Assembly: GCA_030035585.1 (NCBI GenBank)
Contig: CM057482.1
Location: 44,001,501-44,065,500 of the forward strand
Direction of reading: 5' to 3'
Length of the DNA: 64,000 nt
DNA from: Dugong dugon
Lineage: Eukaryota; Chordata; Mammalia; Sirenia; Dugongidae
Shown: piece after piece, positions 10,938 to 21,246 of the stretch
Position numbering within the stretch: position 1 is the stretch's first letter
How the letters are laid out: every line of letters starts with the position of its first letter
Made by a program: the position numbers and the translations under genes
The notes under the pieces: model-generated
What the model was told of the DNA's origin: nothing
What the model saw: the letters and a program-made list of their open reading frames with translations, nothing else
Databases searched by the model: none

Positions 10938-11595
10938 AGGTGTATAATGTGTGTCCTTAAATTGAAATAGTATATAAATTACTGAGTAGGATAAATTTAA
11001 TGAAAAACAAACAAAAATTTATACCGAGACACATTATGGTAAAATGATGATGAAAGTAAATGATGAAAAAAGTAAACTTAAAAGCCTCAGTGTTATTGTA
11101 AAAGAAAAAATGATTATCTAGAAGGGAATTAAAATAATTTTGAGACTAGATTTATTATCATCGGTGTTGAATACAAGAACTCAACCAAGTACCATCAGTA
11201 AAGTTCTGAGGAATAAAGTTTAGTTATACTCAGCTAAACTAGCCAAACTATAATTAAATGTGGAAGAGGTTGAGAAACACACTTTTCAGACATAGAAACT
11301 TCACAATTTATAGAACTTTTCTGAAAGCACCATTAGAAAATATACTTAAAGATAAAAAGAAAATGAAAGGGAGAATATAGAAGAATCATTGTAAATAAAC
11401 AAATCTGCAGAACACTACTAAGTCTTTATAGATCGTAAAATGTATTCTGCAATAATCCAGGAACAAAATGCATATGAAAGGAGTGACGTGAGCCAAGAGA
11501 AGAAAATTTTGCTCGTATAAATAATATAGATACTGACAAATTCTAGAGTAAAAAAATATACAAAGTTATAGAGGTACCTAAATAGTTATACAGTA

Positions 11596-12595
11596 CCGGC
11601 AGTTCCCGGGTTACAGGTATATAGGTAAGGTTACAGGTTATAGGTAAGTTGGAACAGATGTATATGGTTCTTATTTGGCCTTACTTTAGTGCAAGAAAAG
11701 ACTGGAACTGCAGTGACAGATTACCCAATAAGCAAGGCACACAAGGCTTACTTGTACCTACTTACTGATCTGTAGTGCACAATTTCACATCAAAGATGTG
11801 GTGAAACCCATGTGAAATTGTGCACTGCAGATTAGTAAATAAACACAATTAAGTCTACGTATACCATGTTTACTGTAAACCTGTGTGTACCTTGCTTACT
11901 GGTTAATCCGCCCCTGACTGGAAGCCTAGTCAATGATTTAAAAGCTGCACATGCAGCAAGTGAAGATGATGGTGAGGAAGAATTTTTTGTGAGTAGGTGT
12001 TGCTTCAGTCTTACAAAGTGAGGGCAAATTTACATAACACTGAAGGATGTCTTAGTTATCTAGTGCTGCTATGACAGAAATACCGCAAGTGGATGGCTTT
12101 CACAAAGAGAAATTTATTCTCTCAGAGTCTAGGAGACTAGGAGTCCAAACACAGGGTGCCAGCTCCAGGGAAAGGCTTACTCTCTCTGTCAGCTATGGGG
12201 GAAAGTCCTTGTCATCAATCTTCCCTTGGTCCAGGAACTTCTCAGTGCAAGGATCTGGGATCCCAAGGGCGTGCTCCTCTCCTGGTTCTTCATTTTTGGT
12301 AGTAGAAGTTCCCCCTGTCTCTCTGCTCGCTTCATCCTTTTATATCTCAAAAGATATTGACTCAAAATACAACCTAATCTTGTAGATTGGGCCCTGCCTC
12401 GCTAACATCATAGAGGCAGGATTTACAACACATAGGAAAATCACATCAGATGACAAAATGGTGGACAATCATACAATATGGGGAATCATGGCCTAGCCAA
12501 GTTGACATACATTTTTGGGGGACACAATTCAATCCATAACAAAGGGCAAGTATAGGTTGTCCATAAGTCAGAAGTTTATAAACAGAGGACTGCCT
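11596..12595 (+). mobile_element. near-palindromic mariner/Tigger-like DNA element carrying an LTR
   Basis: The left end has ggcagttcccgggttac (11598) and the right end reads 'gaggactgcc' (12586-12595), whose complement is ggcagtcctc. These are terminal inverted repeats of the Tigger/mariner kind. The centre is a hairpin: 11764-11790 pairs with 11810-11836, 25 of 27 positions complementary with a 19-base loop. More distant blocks (gcaaggcacacaagg near 11733 versus gtgtaccttgctt near 11887) are also inverted. Without the LTR at 12048-12541 the element is about 500 bp, too short for a transposase, so it is non-autonomous. Confidence 0.6.
12048..12541 (-). mobile_element. MaLR-type solo LTR (lineage-specific family)
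   Basis: Begins tgtcttagttatctagtgct and ends 'cacaattcaatccataaca', i.e. TG...CA ends on the plus strand. The flanks are aagga (12043-12047) and aaggg (12542-12546), a 4-of-5 match to a target-site duplication. It shares its sequence with the LTRs at 21187/30754, 36752-37259 and 52738-53252. No internal retroviral sequence is attached. It sits inside the mariner-like element. Confidence 0.85.
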
Positions 12596-12597
12596 AG

Positions 12598-13532
12598 TTA
12601 AAGTAAAGGTTAGGAAGAATATTCTTCAATCTGACCATCATGTTTATACCTGGGAGAGGAGCCTGAGAATATATCTTGAGGAAGGTTTGAGAATATTGAT
12701 CAAACTTGATTTAACTAAATTTTTTAATTTTTGAAAAGGACATGAATTCATGCATTTGTAATAAAAATTGATAAAAACATAAGTAGCATATGGAAATTAT
12801 AAGACATTTGAATAAAAAAAAAGAAAAACAGAAAGACTTTTTTTTTTACATTATCCATAATCCCACCACAAAACACCACCATTATTAATATTTGGGGACT
12901 ACTTTCTTCTGAGTCTTTTCTTTGCACATTTTCATCTAATTGTGATCAGAATGTTGGGAAAATGCTGTCATACTTCTCTACCTATCACTATAATGCTCAG
13001 TTGTATTTTCATACTACTTATTTTTAACAGCAAATTTTAGTCTTATGAATGAACATCATTTTCTGGCTACCTTTTATCTCAAAATTCTAAGATGAGTTGT
13101 CCATACTCATTGTCTCTAGTTCATATTTTCTCTAGAATGTAATTCTGTTAAACTTGTCCCCATCATATCTATTCCAACTCAAGACTCAGCTGCCAATAAA
13201 CCTGCAGGTCAGTTCCAAGTTCTGAGCCCGTCTTACCACAAGTTTTCACAACATTTAGTGTGAACACTAATGACTCCAAATTTTTATCTCTAGTCCTATT
13301 TCCTATACTTAACTTGCATATTCAAATCCCTCTTCAGAACCTCCACTTAGACATCTATTTCTCATATCAAACTTAAAGCATTTGAAAACAGCATCTTGAC
13401 TCCCATGCCCCATGAACCTAATTCTCAGTTTTCCCAGTTTCAACAAATGGTACCTCCATTCACTCAGTTGCTCAGGAAAAGGGCCTGGTAGTTATTGCCT
13501 ACTCTCTGTCTTTCATACACTCTATCTTATTC
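12598..13532. other. unique or old unclassified sequence
   Basis: No clear family over most of the stretch. The part near 12845-12960 (cataatcccaccacaaaaca ... ttctgagtcttttcttt) resembles an old common mammalian repeat also hinted at near 19115 and 38735; the family is unresolved. Confidence 0.35.
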
Positions 13533-13970
13533 TCCTACGTCTGCCATAACAAAAAACCATAAAGTTGGACAATTTAAAGAACAGAAATTTATTTTCTCAT
13601 AGTTTTAGAGAATAGAACTCTGAATTTAGGACACTGAAAGGGCCATGCTGTCTCTTTGTCCTCTCTAGGTGAAGATCCTTTCGTCTCTTTCAGCTTCTGG
13701 CAGCCCAAGGCTTTCCATGACTTGTAGATGGACCTTCACATGCTATCTTCCCTCTGTATATGTCTCTATCTCCCTGTCTAGCCCACTATTTTATAAGATG
13801 CCACTCAGAAGGAGTTAGGATCAGGACTCACCCTACTTCAGTATGACATCATTAACTTAATTGATAACATCTGCAAAGAGAAACCTCATTTCCCAAATAA
13901 GGTCACATTCACAGGTAAAGGGATTAAGATTTCAACATATTTTTTGGGTAGACACAATTCAATCCATAAC
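13533..13970 (-). mobile_element. MLT1-like MaLR LTR
   Basis: The reverse-complement MLT1 pattern is visible: 'gccataacaaaaaaccataa', 'acagaaatttattttctcat', 'gataacatctgcaaagag' and 'cacaattcaatccataaca'. It is much more diverged than the lineage-specific LTRs in the window, so it is older. Confidence 0.75.
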
Positions 13971-13975
13971 ACCCT

Positions 13976-14080
13976 CTATCCTAAATCAAACTGTTCTAGG
14001 ATTCCACCACAACCAGATAATCCAAGCTACTGTCACTCCTCAACTGGAATGCTATGATAGCTGCCATCTAGTACCCCTAC
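13976..14080 (+). mobile_element. L2 LINE fragment, left of RTE
   Basis: The segment 'ctactgtcactcctcaactgg...ctgccatctagtacccctac' precedes the RTE. The L2 continues at 17271 after the RTE, starting with the duplicated agtacccctac. Confidence 0.5.
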
Positions 14081-17000
14081 TCAATATGTCTGTAAGTTTA
14101 TTGTACTATGGTGGCTTGCATGTTGCTGTGATGCTGGAAGCTATACCACAGGTATTTCAAATGCCATCAGGGTAACCCATGGTGAACAGGTTTTAGCTGA
14201 CTAGGAAGAAAGACTTGGTGGTCTACTTCTGAAAAAAAATTAGCAAGTGAAAACTTTATGAATAGCTGCAGAACATGTTCTGATATAGTGCCAGAAGATG
14301 AACCCATCGGGATGGAAGGCAGTCAAAAGATGAGTGGGGAAGAGTTGCCTCCTCATAGTATAGTTGACTTTAATGATGTGGATAGAGGCAAGCTTTTGGG
14401 ACCTTCATTTGCTGATGTGGCACAATTCAAAATAATAAGAAATAGCTGCAAACTCCAATAATAATCAAAACGTGGTATGTACGAAGTATGACTCTAGGAA
14501 AAGTAGAAGTCATCAAAAATGAAATGCATAATAAACATCTATATCCTAGGCATTATTGAGCTGAAATTGACTGGTATTGGTAATTTTGAATTGGCCAATC
14601 ATATGGTATACTATGCTAGGAATAATAAATTGAAGAGGAATGGTATCACGTTCATTGGCAAAAAGAATATTTCAAGCTCTATCATGAAGTACAACCCTGT
14701 CAGTGATAGGATAATAGTCATATGCATACAAGGAAGACAAGCTAATATGACTATTATTCAAATTTACTCATCAAACACTGATGCCAAAGATGAGGAAATC
14801 GAATATATTTACCAACTTCTGCAGTTTGAAATTGATCAGATATGCAGTCAAGATGTATTGATAATTATTGGTGATTGGAATGAGAAAGTTGGAAACAAAG
14901 AAGAAGGAACAGTAGTTAGAAAGTATGGCCTTGGCGATAGAAATGACACAGGAGTTTGCAAGATAGAATTTTAAAAAGACCAAAGACTTCTTCATTGCAA
15001 ATACCTTTTGACACCAACATAAATGGTGACTACATGGACATCACCAGATGGCATACGCAGGAATCAAAATGACTATATCTGTGACAGGGAGGATGGAAAA
15101 GCTCACATAATCATCACCGAGAACTAGGCCAGGGGCTGAATGTGGAAAAGGCCATCAATTGTTCATATGCAAGTTCAAGTTGAAGCTGAAAAAAATTAGA
15201 ACAAGTCCACCTTAGCCAAAGTAAGACCTTTAGTATACCCCACCTGAATTTAGAGACCCTCTGAAGAACAGATTGGACTCATTAAACACTAATGACTAAA
15301 GACCAGAGTTCTGTAGTGACATCAAGGACATCATATATGAAGAAAGCAAGAGGTCATTAAAAACACAGGAAAGAAAGAAAAGACCAAAATGGATGCCAGA
15401 AGAAACTCTGAAACTTGCTCTTTAACATAGCTAAAGCAGGAGGAAGTAATGATGAAGTAAAATAACTGAACAGAAGATTTGAAAGTGTGGCTTGATATAA
15501 CAAAGTAAAGTATTATAATGAAATGTGCAAAGACTTAGAGTTAGAAAATCAAAAGGAAAGAACACATTTGGTATTTCTCAAGCTGAAAGAACTGAAGAGA
15601 AAATTCAAGTTGCAATTTTGATGGATTTTACAGGAAAAATATTAAACGGCATAGGAAGCATTGAAAGAAGATGGAAGGAATACACAGCATCACTGTACCA
15701 AAAAGAATTGTTTGACATTCAGCCATTTCAGGAGGTAGCATATGATCAAGAACCAATGCTACTGAAGGAAGAAATCCAAGCCGCACTGAAGACATTGGTG
15801 AAAAATAAGGTTCCAAGAGTTGATGGAATACCAGCTGAGATGTTTCAATAAACAGATGTAGCACTGGAGGTGCTCACTCATCTATGCCAAGAAATCTGGA
15901 AGACAGCTACCTGGCCAACTGACTAGAAGAGATCAATATTTATGCCTATTCCCAAGAAAAGTGGTCCAACCAAATGCGAAAATTATTAAACAATATTATT
16001 GATATCACACACGAGTAAAATTTTGCCAAAGATCATTCAAAAGTGGCTGCAGCAGTATATCAAAAGGGAACTGTCAGAAATTTAAGCTAGATTCAGAAGA
16101 GGATGCTGAATGAGGGATATCATTGCTGATATCAGATGGATCCTGGCTGAAAGCAGAGAATACCAGAAAGATGTTTACCTATGTTTTACTGACTATGTAA
16201 AGGCATTCGACTGTATGGATCGTAGCAAATTATGGATAACATTACAAAGAATGGGAATTCCAGAACACTTAATTGTGCTCATAAGGAGCCTGTACATAGA
16301 GTAAGAGGCAGTCTTTCAAACGGAACAAGGGGATACTGCGTGGTTCAAAGTCAGGAAAAGTGTGTCTCAGGGTTATATTCTTTCACCATGCCTATTCAAT
16401 CTGTATGCTGAGCAAATAATCCTAAAATCTGGACTATATGAAGAAGAATGGGGCATCAGGATTGGAGAAAGACTCATTTACAATCTGCTTTATGCAGATG
16501 GCACAGCCTTGCTTGCTGAAAGCGAAGACTTGAAGAAATTACTGATGAAGATCAAAGACCACAGCCTTCAGAATGGATTACACCTCAAAATAAAGAAAAC
16601 CAAAATCCTCACAACTGGACCAATAAGCAACATCATGATAAATGGAGAAAAGATTGAAATTGTCAAGGATTTCATTTTACTTGGATCCGTAATCAGCACT
16701 CATGGAATCAGAAGTCAAGAAATCAGAAGATGAATTGCATTGGACAAATGTGTTGCAAAAGACCTCTTTAAAGTGTTGAAAGGCAAAGATGTCATCTTGA
16801 AGACTTAGGTATGCCTGATCCAAGCCATGGTGTTTTCAATCGCCTCATATGCCTGTGAAAGCTGGACAATGAATAAAGACCAGTGAAGAACTGATGCCTT
16901 TGAATTATGGTGTTGGTGAAAAATATTGAATATACCATGGACTGCCAGAAGAATGAACAAATCTGTCTTGGAAGAAGTACAGTCAGAACGCCTGCTTAGA

Positions 17001-17270
17001 AGCAAGTACAGCGAGACTTCGTCTCACATACTTTGGACGCGTTATCAGGAAGGACTAGTCCCCGGAGAAGGACATCATGCTTGGTAAATTAGATGGTCAG
17101 CGAAAAAGAGGAAGACCCTCAAGGAGAAGGATTGACACAGTGGCTGCAACAATGGGCTCAAGTATAACAACAATTGTGAGGATGGTGCAGGACAGGGCAG
17201 TGTTTCGTTCTGTTGTACATAGGGTCACTATAAGTTGGAACTGACTTGACGACACCTAACAACAATAACA
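14081..17270 (+). mobile_element. full-length RTE (BovB-like) LINE, 3.19 kb
   Basis: The element is bounded by a perfect 11-bp target-site duplication, agtacccctac, at 14070-14080 and 17271-17281. It starts with the RTE 5' region (ggtggcttgcatgttgctgt near 14111) and ends with the RTE tail (gttggaactgacttgacgac) plus CAA repeats. Its 3.19-kb length is the usual full length for RTE elements. The single ORF is broken (see the pseudogene entry), so it is dead. It split an L2 on insertion. Its 3' end matches the AfroSINE tail, consistent with RTE machinery mobilising those SINEs. Confidence 0.92.
14519..16733 (+). pseudogene. RTE endonuclease/reverse transcriptase ORF, broken
   Basis: Remnants of one EN-RT polyprotein. 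The endonuclease piece (14519-14974, 151 codons) keeps an ELK block with Glu at residue 14 and the GDWN motif at residues 118-121. The RT motif A piece (16110-16304) keeps FTDYVKAFD, with the catalytic Asp at residue 28 of that piece. The motif B/C piece (16362-16733) keeps SQGYILSPCLFNLYAEQI, but the YADD box reads YADG at residues 44-47. The codon at 16500-16502 is ggc where Asp is expected. Other pieces (15525-15851) cover the EN-RT linker, and sequence up to about 17120 encodes the C-terminal domain. Multiple stops and frameshifts separate the pieces. This APE-type LINE enzyme would nick DNA and copy the RNA at the nick; here it cannot. Confidence 0.9.
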
Positions 17271-17760
17271 AGTACCCCTACCCCATTCTTCCATTCCTGT
17301 CTCCTTGCAATCTATTTTCCAGTCAGCACAGTGTTCCTTCTAATATGTAAATGTTATCATGTCACCTCTACCCTCTGATAAAAATTGTCTAATGACTTTC
17401 TATCACTTCAAAATCCGAAACCCTTCTCTTGGCTCTAAGTTCCTGTATTATATGACTTGATTACCTCTCCCCACTCATTCAGGCCATCCTTGTTTTCTTT
17501 GAGCCCACCAAGGAAGCATACCCTTAGTCAAGTCCTGTACAATCACTACCCTCCCTGCCTGAAATACTTCTTCTCAGGTATTTAAGTGGCTTGTGCACTT
17601 TCTTTGTCCTCTGCACAAATGTCACATGCTCAGAGAGGCCTTCCCTGGCCCCTAATTCTAAAACTAGCCACCCCCATTTTCTATGACTTTACACTAGTTT
17701 GTATTTTATAGTGTTTATTATTCTTAGAATTACATAAATTCATTTCTATTCCCTCCTCAA
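17271..17760 (+). mobile_element. L2 LINE fragment, right of RTE
   Basis: Diverged but ordered L2 blocks: 'ccattcctgtctccttgcaatc', 'tatgtaaatgttatcatgtcacc', 'tgatttgattacctctcccc'-like, 'ctgcacaaatgtcacatgct', 'gagaggccttccctggcccc'. It begins with the RTE target-site duplication and continues the L2 of 13976-14080. Confidence 0.75.
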
Positions 17761-17769
17761 ATATAAGCT

Positions 17770-17870
17770 ATCATTTATTTTACAAGTGAAGAAACTGAAG
17801 GATTGAGGCAACAATTAGGATTATTAGATGTGGGGCTGAAACTCAAGATTTTTATTGTACTATGTTGCTA
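17770..17870 (+). mobile_element. MIR fragment
   Basis: The sequence tttacaagtgaagaaactga followed by 'aggattgaggcaac' and 'gtggggctgaaactcaag' matches the MIR 3' half. Confidence 0.55.
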
Positions 17871-19211
17871 TGCTAGGAGTGGGGAAGAGAGAAAAGAGAA
17901 AGAGAGAGAGTGAATTTAGGGGTAATTTATTTTTAATATTTCAGAGAGGATGGCAAAAAACTCTTTTCATGATAAATCACACACCCTGCCCAGTAAAGAA
18001 TTAAAGGTTTGAATGTTGCTTACCAGCTAGTGCCAAGAATTGACCACAGCTCTGTGACACAGTTTTAAATGACTGCAGGTGTGATTTGAAGACACCGAGA
18101 AGCCAGGACAAGATGTTCACCCTTTGGATGCTATAGGCTATCGAGATAATTTGGGAACTGAGTTAAGGAAGAGTAGCCCACCGAAGCGCAAATCCGAAGG
18201 GAAAAGGTAAAGTCTTTGAAAATGGGTGAGGGTAAGTATTCCTTTGCCCTATTTGGGGAAAGGGCAATGGAGACCCAGCTGGACACAATTAAGTCTGCAA
18301 AAGGTCTAAAGGGCCAGGGACAAAAAAGAGCAACAGGTAGAAACTGACCTCTACGCCAACTCTGACACAAACCAGTGAGGGCAAAGAGTGTGTGTCAATC
18401 TGCAAACTTCCACAGGGGGAGAAGGCAGCCAGCCACACCATTGTTAACTGAACCACATGTTGAGAGTATCATCTGAAACAAAATACGAACCACATGAAGG
18501 CACTCTGAAAGGCTCGGTGCTGCATACAGGATGGGGATCTCAGTCTCTACTGGGCCCACCTGAGCTGATGCCAAAGTCTGACCGGTGTGCCCATCCTCTC
18601 TGTTCTCCATCACCCTGCTCAGAACTCCCTCACAGCAATCATTACACTTGAATTACTTCCGCCCCAGCCTACTATAAGTTCTCTCCCCAAGAGCAGAAAT
18701 CTGTGTCTTTTGTCTCTATAGCAGCATAGTTTTGCATGGTTCTTGGCATATAGACATTATTCAAGAAATATTTGGTCAAATGACAATGAGTAAATGAAAA
18801 AAACTCAACCCCATTCTTATATTCAAAAATTTGCCTCTGGCCATTTGAATGAGACTCTAATGCAGGCCAGGGTGCTCAAGATTACATCCATGGCCATATT
18901 CCAGCTGTCCATGACAAGTTCCACATCTGTGCAGATAACTTGGGCAACTATAACCCACATGATCAAGATCTGAGAATGCGTGTGCTCATAAATACATGCA
19001 CAGAGGAAAAGGGGCCTCACATTTCCATCCTAGAGGGCTCCTCTGTGGATCTACAAATGACTTAGAGGTTCTGTGCATTAGGGTATAGATAACAGAGAGA
19101 TTTATTTTTTAATGTACTATTTTATTTACTTCATTAAATAATACATGTTCACTGTAGGAAATGTTGGAAAAAGGAGAGAAATACAAAAAATTAAAGTCAT
19201 TAATATTCTTC
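17871..19211. other. mostly unique sequence, nothing coding recognised
   Basis: A GA-rich tract lies at 17881-17910. The stretch 18100-18700 is less AT-rich than average, but neither strand shows a conserved motif or spliced-exon pattern. Near 19115-19210 the sequence 'aatacatgttcactgtagga' resembles an old unresolved mammalian repeat. Confidence 0.35.
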
Positions 19212-19266
19212 CTTTAGGGTCGCTATGAGTTGGAATCGACTTGACAGCAACGAGTTTGGTTTTGGC
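19212..19266 (+). mobile_element. AfroSINE tail fragment
   Basis: Only the 3' tail is present: ctttagggtcgctatgagtt, then 'ggaatcgacttgacagcaac', then a GTTTGG run. It is either a strongly 5'-truncated SINE or a LINE-tail insertion. Confidence 0.7.
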
Positions 19267-19325
19267 TTATTGAAATATAGGCATTGTTAACATGTTGCTA
19301 TGTTCCCGTCGGCTAAGTCAGGCAG

Positions 19326-19541
19326 TTGTTGTTACTGTTGTCTGTTGCCATTGAGTCTATTCCGGCTCATGGAGAGCCCATGTGTGCAGAGTGGAACTGC
19401 TCCGTAGGGTTTTCAAGGCTACAACCTTTCAGAAGCAAATCGCCAGGCCTGTCTTCTGAGGTACACCTGGGTGAGTTCACACCACCAGCCTTTTAGCTAG
19501 CAGCTGAGTGCTTAACTGTTTGTGCCACCCGGGGACTCCAG
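19326..19541 (-). mobile_element. AfroSINE, variant B
   Basis: Minus-strand copy with its tail at 'gttgccattgagtctattcc', the B-box region near 'gtgagttcacaccaccagcc' and its head at 'gtgccacccggggactcc'. It lies 41 bp from an opposite copy at 19583, forming an inverted pair. Confidence 0.85.
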
Positions 19542-19582
19542 TCAGGTAGTAAGTAGGAAGATATGATATTTGACTAGTGTAG

Positions 19583-19768
19583 AAGCATATGGTTAACTGG
19601 GTTGCTGCTAATTGAAAGGTTGGTGGTTTGAGCCCACCTGGAGGCACCTAGGGAGAAACTCCTAATGATCTACTTGCAAAAATCGGCCATTGAAAGCCCT
19701 ATGGAGCACAGTTCTACTCTAACACACGTGGGTCTCAGTAGGAATCGATTCCATGCAAATGGTTTTAT
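19583..19768 (+). mobile_element. AfroSINE, variant B
   Basis: The head is degraded (agaagcatatggttaactgg). The middle 'atgatctacttgcaaaaatc' and 'cattgaaagccctatggagc' follow, and the tail 'gtctcagtaggaatcgattc' ends it. It pairs with the inverted copy at 19326-19541. Confidence 0.82.
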
Positions 19769-19819
19769 ATACAGAGGTTCAAAGTGTGTGCTTTAACATG
19801 ACAAAAACTTGATTGTGAG

Positions 19820-20000
19820 CCCATAAGTGAAGAAAGCTACTTTTACTTAATCACTAACAGGGTTACCCAGACTGTATAATGAGGATAATAATAGTATTCA
19901 CTTAACTTTGTTCTTATAATAATTAAATGAAATGACTAATGTAAAGGATTACTATAATGTTTGCAAATGTAATAACTAAAATATTAGCTATTTTCATTAT
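19820..20000 (+). mobile_element. MIR fragment
   Basis: The order 'ttacccagactgtataatgaggataataatag' then 'aattaaatgaaatgactaatg' then 'aatattagctattttcatta' follows the MIR 3' half. It is diverged. Confidence 0.55.
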
Positions 20001-20224
20001 AAAGTTGGAAACATACTACAAACTGCTTTTTGACTTAGGTTTTTACATATAATCTCTTGCCATTAAAAGTAACTCAACGTAATGTTTTTAACATCATTGC
20101 AAAGGATGTCATCATATGGATGTGCCATAATGTGTATAATATTTTTCTTATTTTTGAAAATTGACACTGTTTACAATGTTTCACAAAAGCATGTAACACT
20201 GATAAAAAACGTTGATTCAGCCCA

Positions 20225-20897
20225 TGTTGGTGGAATGTTTACCATGCATGGAGTGATGTAGTGGGCACTGGAATAAACCATACAGATATAATCACTACCC
20301 TCATGGCATTTATGGAAATTAAGTAAACAGTTTGAATAAAGCATAATGTAATAATACACGAAGTAGATAGCATCATAAGAGCATCTACTCAGAATTGAGG
20401 GTCAGGAAGTCTTCCGGGGGGAAGTAATGTCTAAGTCAAAACTTAGAAAATGAATAGAGATTACCCAAATGAACAGTAGGTGGTAGAAAAGAGCTTGTGG
20501 TATTCCAAGCCAAGGGGGCTTCACATGAGAAGGCCTGGAGATACAAAACCTGGAGATAACATGGTATATTCTAGAATCTACAGTGGTTCCTGTGGGCAGA
20601 AAACACAGTGTAATGATCCTGGGACAAGAGACAAGAGTGGTAGAAGATAGTAGGCCTGGTTGTGTAAACTCATCTCAACAGGAATCCATGGATATATTTT
20701 AAGAAGTGAACTGGCAAGATCTCATTTGTGTTTCAGAAAGAGCCCCTCTCTTGCCCCCAGCCTTAATGTATGGAAAGGATTGGTTTGGGGTAAGGATGGA
20801 GGCTGGGGGTAGGGGGGACAGTAAGGAGGGTATTACTGGCTCCTGAGCAATATGATATTACCTTGGGCTAAGGAAGTAGTCGCAGGGATAAAGCAAA
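20225..20897 (+). mobile_element. ancient mammalian repeat, left part (host of the nest)
   Basis: The blocks 'gtagtgggcactggaataaacc ... cactaccctcatggcatttatgg', 'ggtcaggaagtcttcc', 'tccaagccaagggggct' and 'aaggcctggagatacaaaac' and 'aacaggaatccatgg' follow a long, common ancient mammalian repeat whose family I cannot name with confidence. Recognisable continuation lies at 30805-31200, on the far side of the nested insertions. It is therefore the oldest layer of the nest. Confidence 0.45.
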
Positions 20898-20911
20898 GAA
20901 ACCAATGGATT

Positions 20912-21000
20912 CTTTTTTTTTTAATTGTACTTCAGGTGAAGGCTTACAGAACAAATAGTTTCTCATGAAACAGAAGTACACATGTTGTTTTATAACACTG
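20912..21000 (-). mobile_element. short 5'-truncated L1 (3' end only) with target-site duplication
   Basis: A poly-T run followed by aattgtacttcaggtgaagg and 'cttacagaacaaatagtttc' matches the 3' terminus of the big L1 (21240-21310). It is flanked by a perfect 14-bp duplication, gaaaccaatggatt, at 20898-20911 and 21001-21014. Only about 90 bp was copied. It shows this L1 family producing short truncated insertions. Confidence 0.92.
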
Positions 21001-21062
21001 GAAACCAATGGATTTTATAGCTGTTTAAAAGGCAAAATCAATAGGACCTATATGGATGGATA

Positions 21063-21186
21063 CCCCACCTGTTGCCGTTGAGTCGATTCCAACTCATACT
21101 GACCCTGTAGAACAGAGTAGAACTGCCCCATAGGGTTTCCAAGGGGTGGCTTGTGGATGCAAACTGCAGATCTTTTGGCTAGCAGC
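21063..21186 (-). mobile_element. AfroSINE, 3' part (split by LTR and L1)
   Basis: The tail 'ttgccgttgagtcgattcca' and body 'actgccccatagggtttcca' run up to 'ttggctagcagc'. The rest lies at 30755-30793. The whole SINE is flanked by an 11-bp duplication, atggatggata, at 21052-21062 and 30794-30804. Confidence 0.93.
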
Positions 21187-21233
21187 TGTCTCAGTCATCT
21201 AGTGCTGCTCCAACAGAAATACCGCAAGTGGAT
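21187..21233 (-). mobile_element. MaLR-type solo LTR, end piece (split by L1)
   Basis: Starts tgtctcagtcatctagtgct and continues to gcaagtggat, where the L1 poly-T begins. The remainder is at 30269-30754. The LTR has a perfect 5-bp duplication, gcagc, at 21182-21186 and 30755-30759. The duplicated bases lie inside the AfroSINE, so the LTR inserted into the SINE. Confidence 0.93.
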
Positions 21234-21246
21234 TTTTTTTTTTTTA

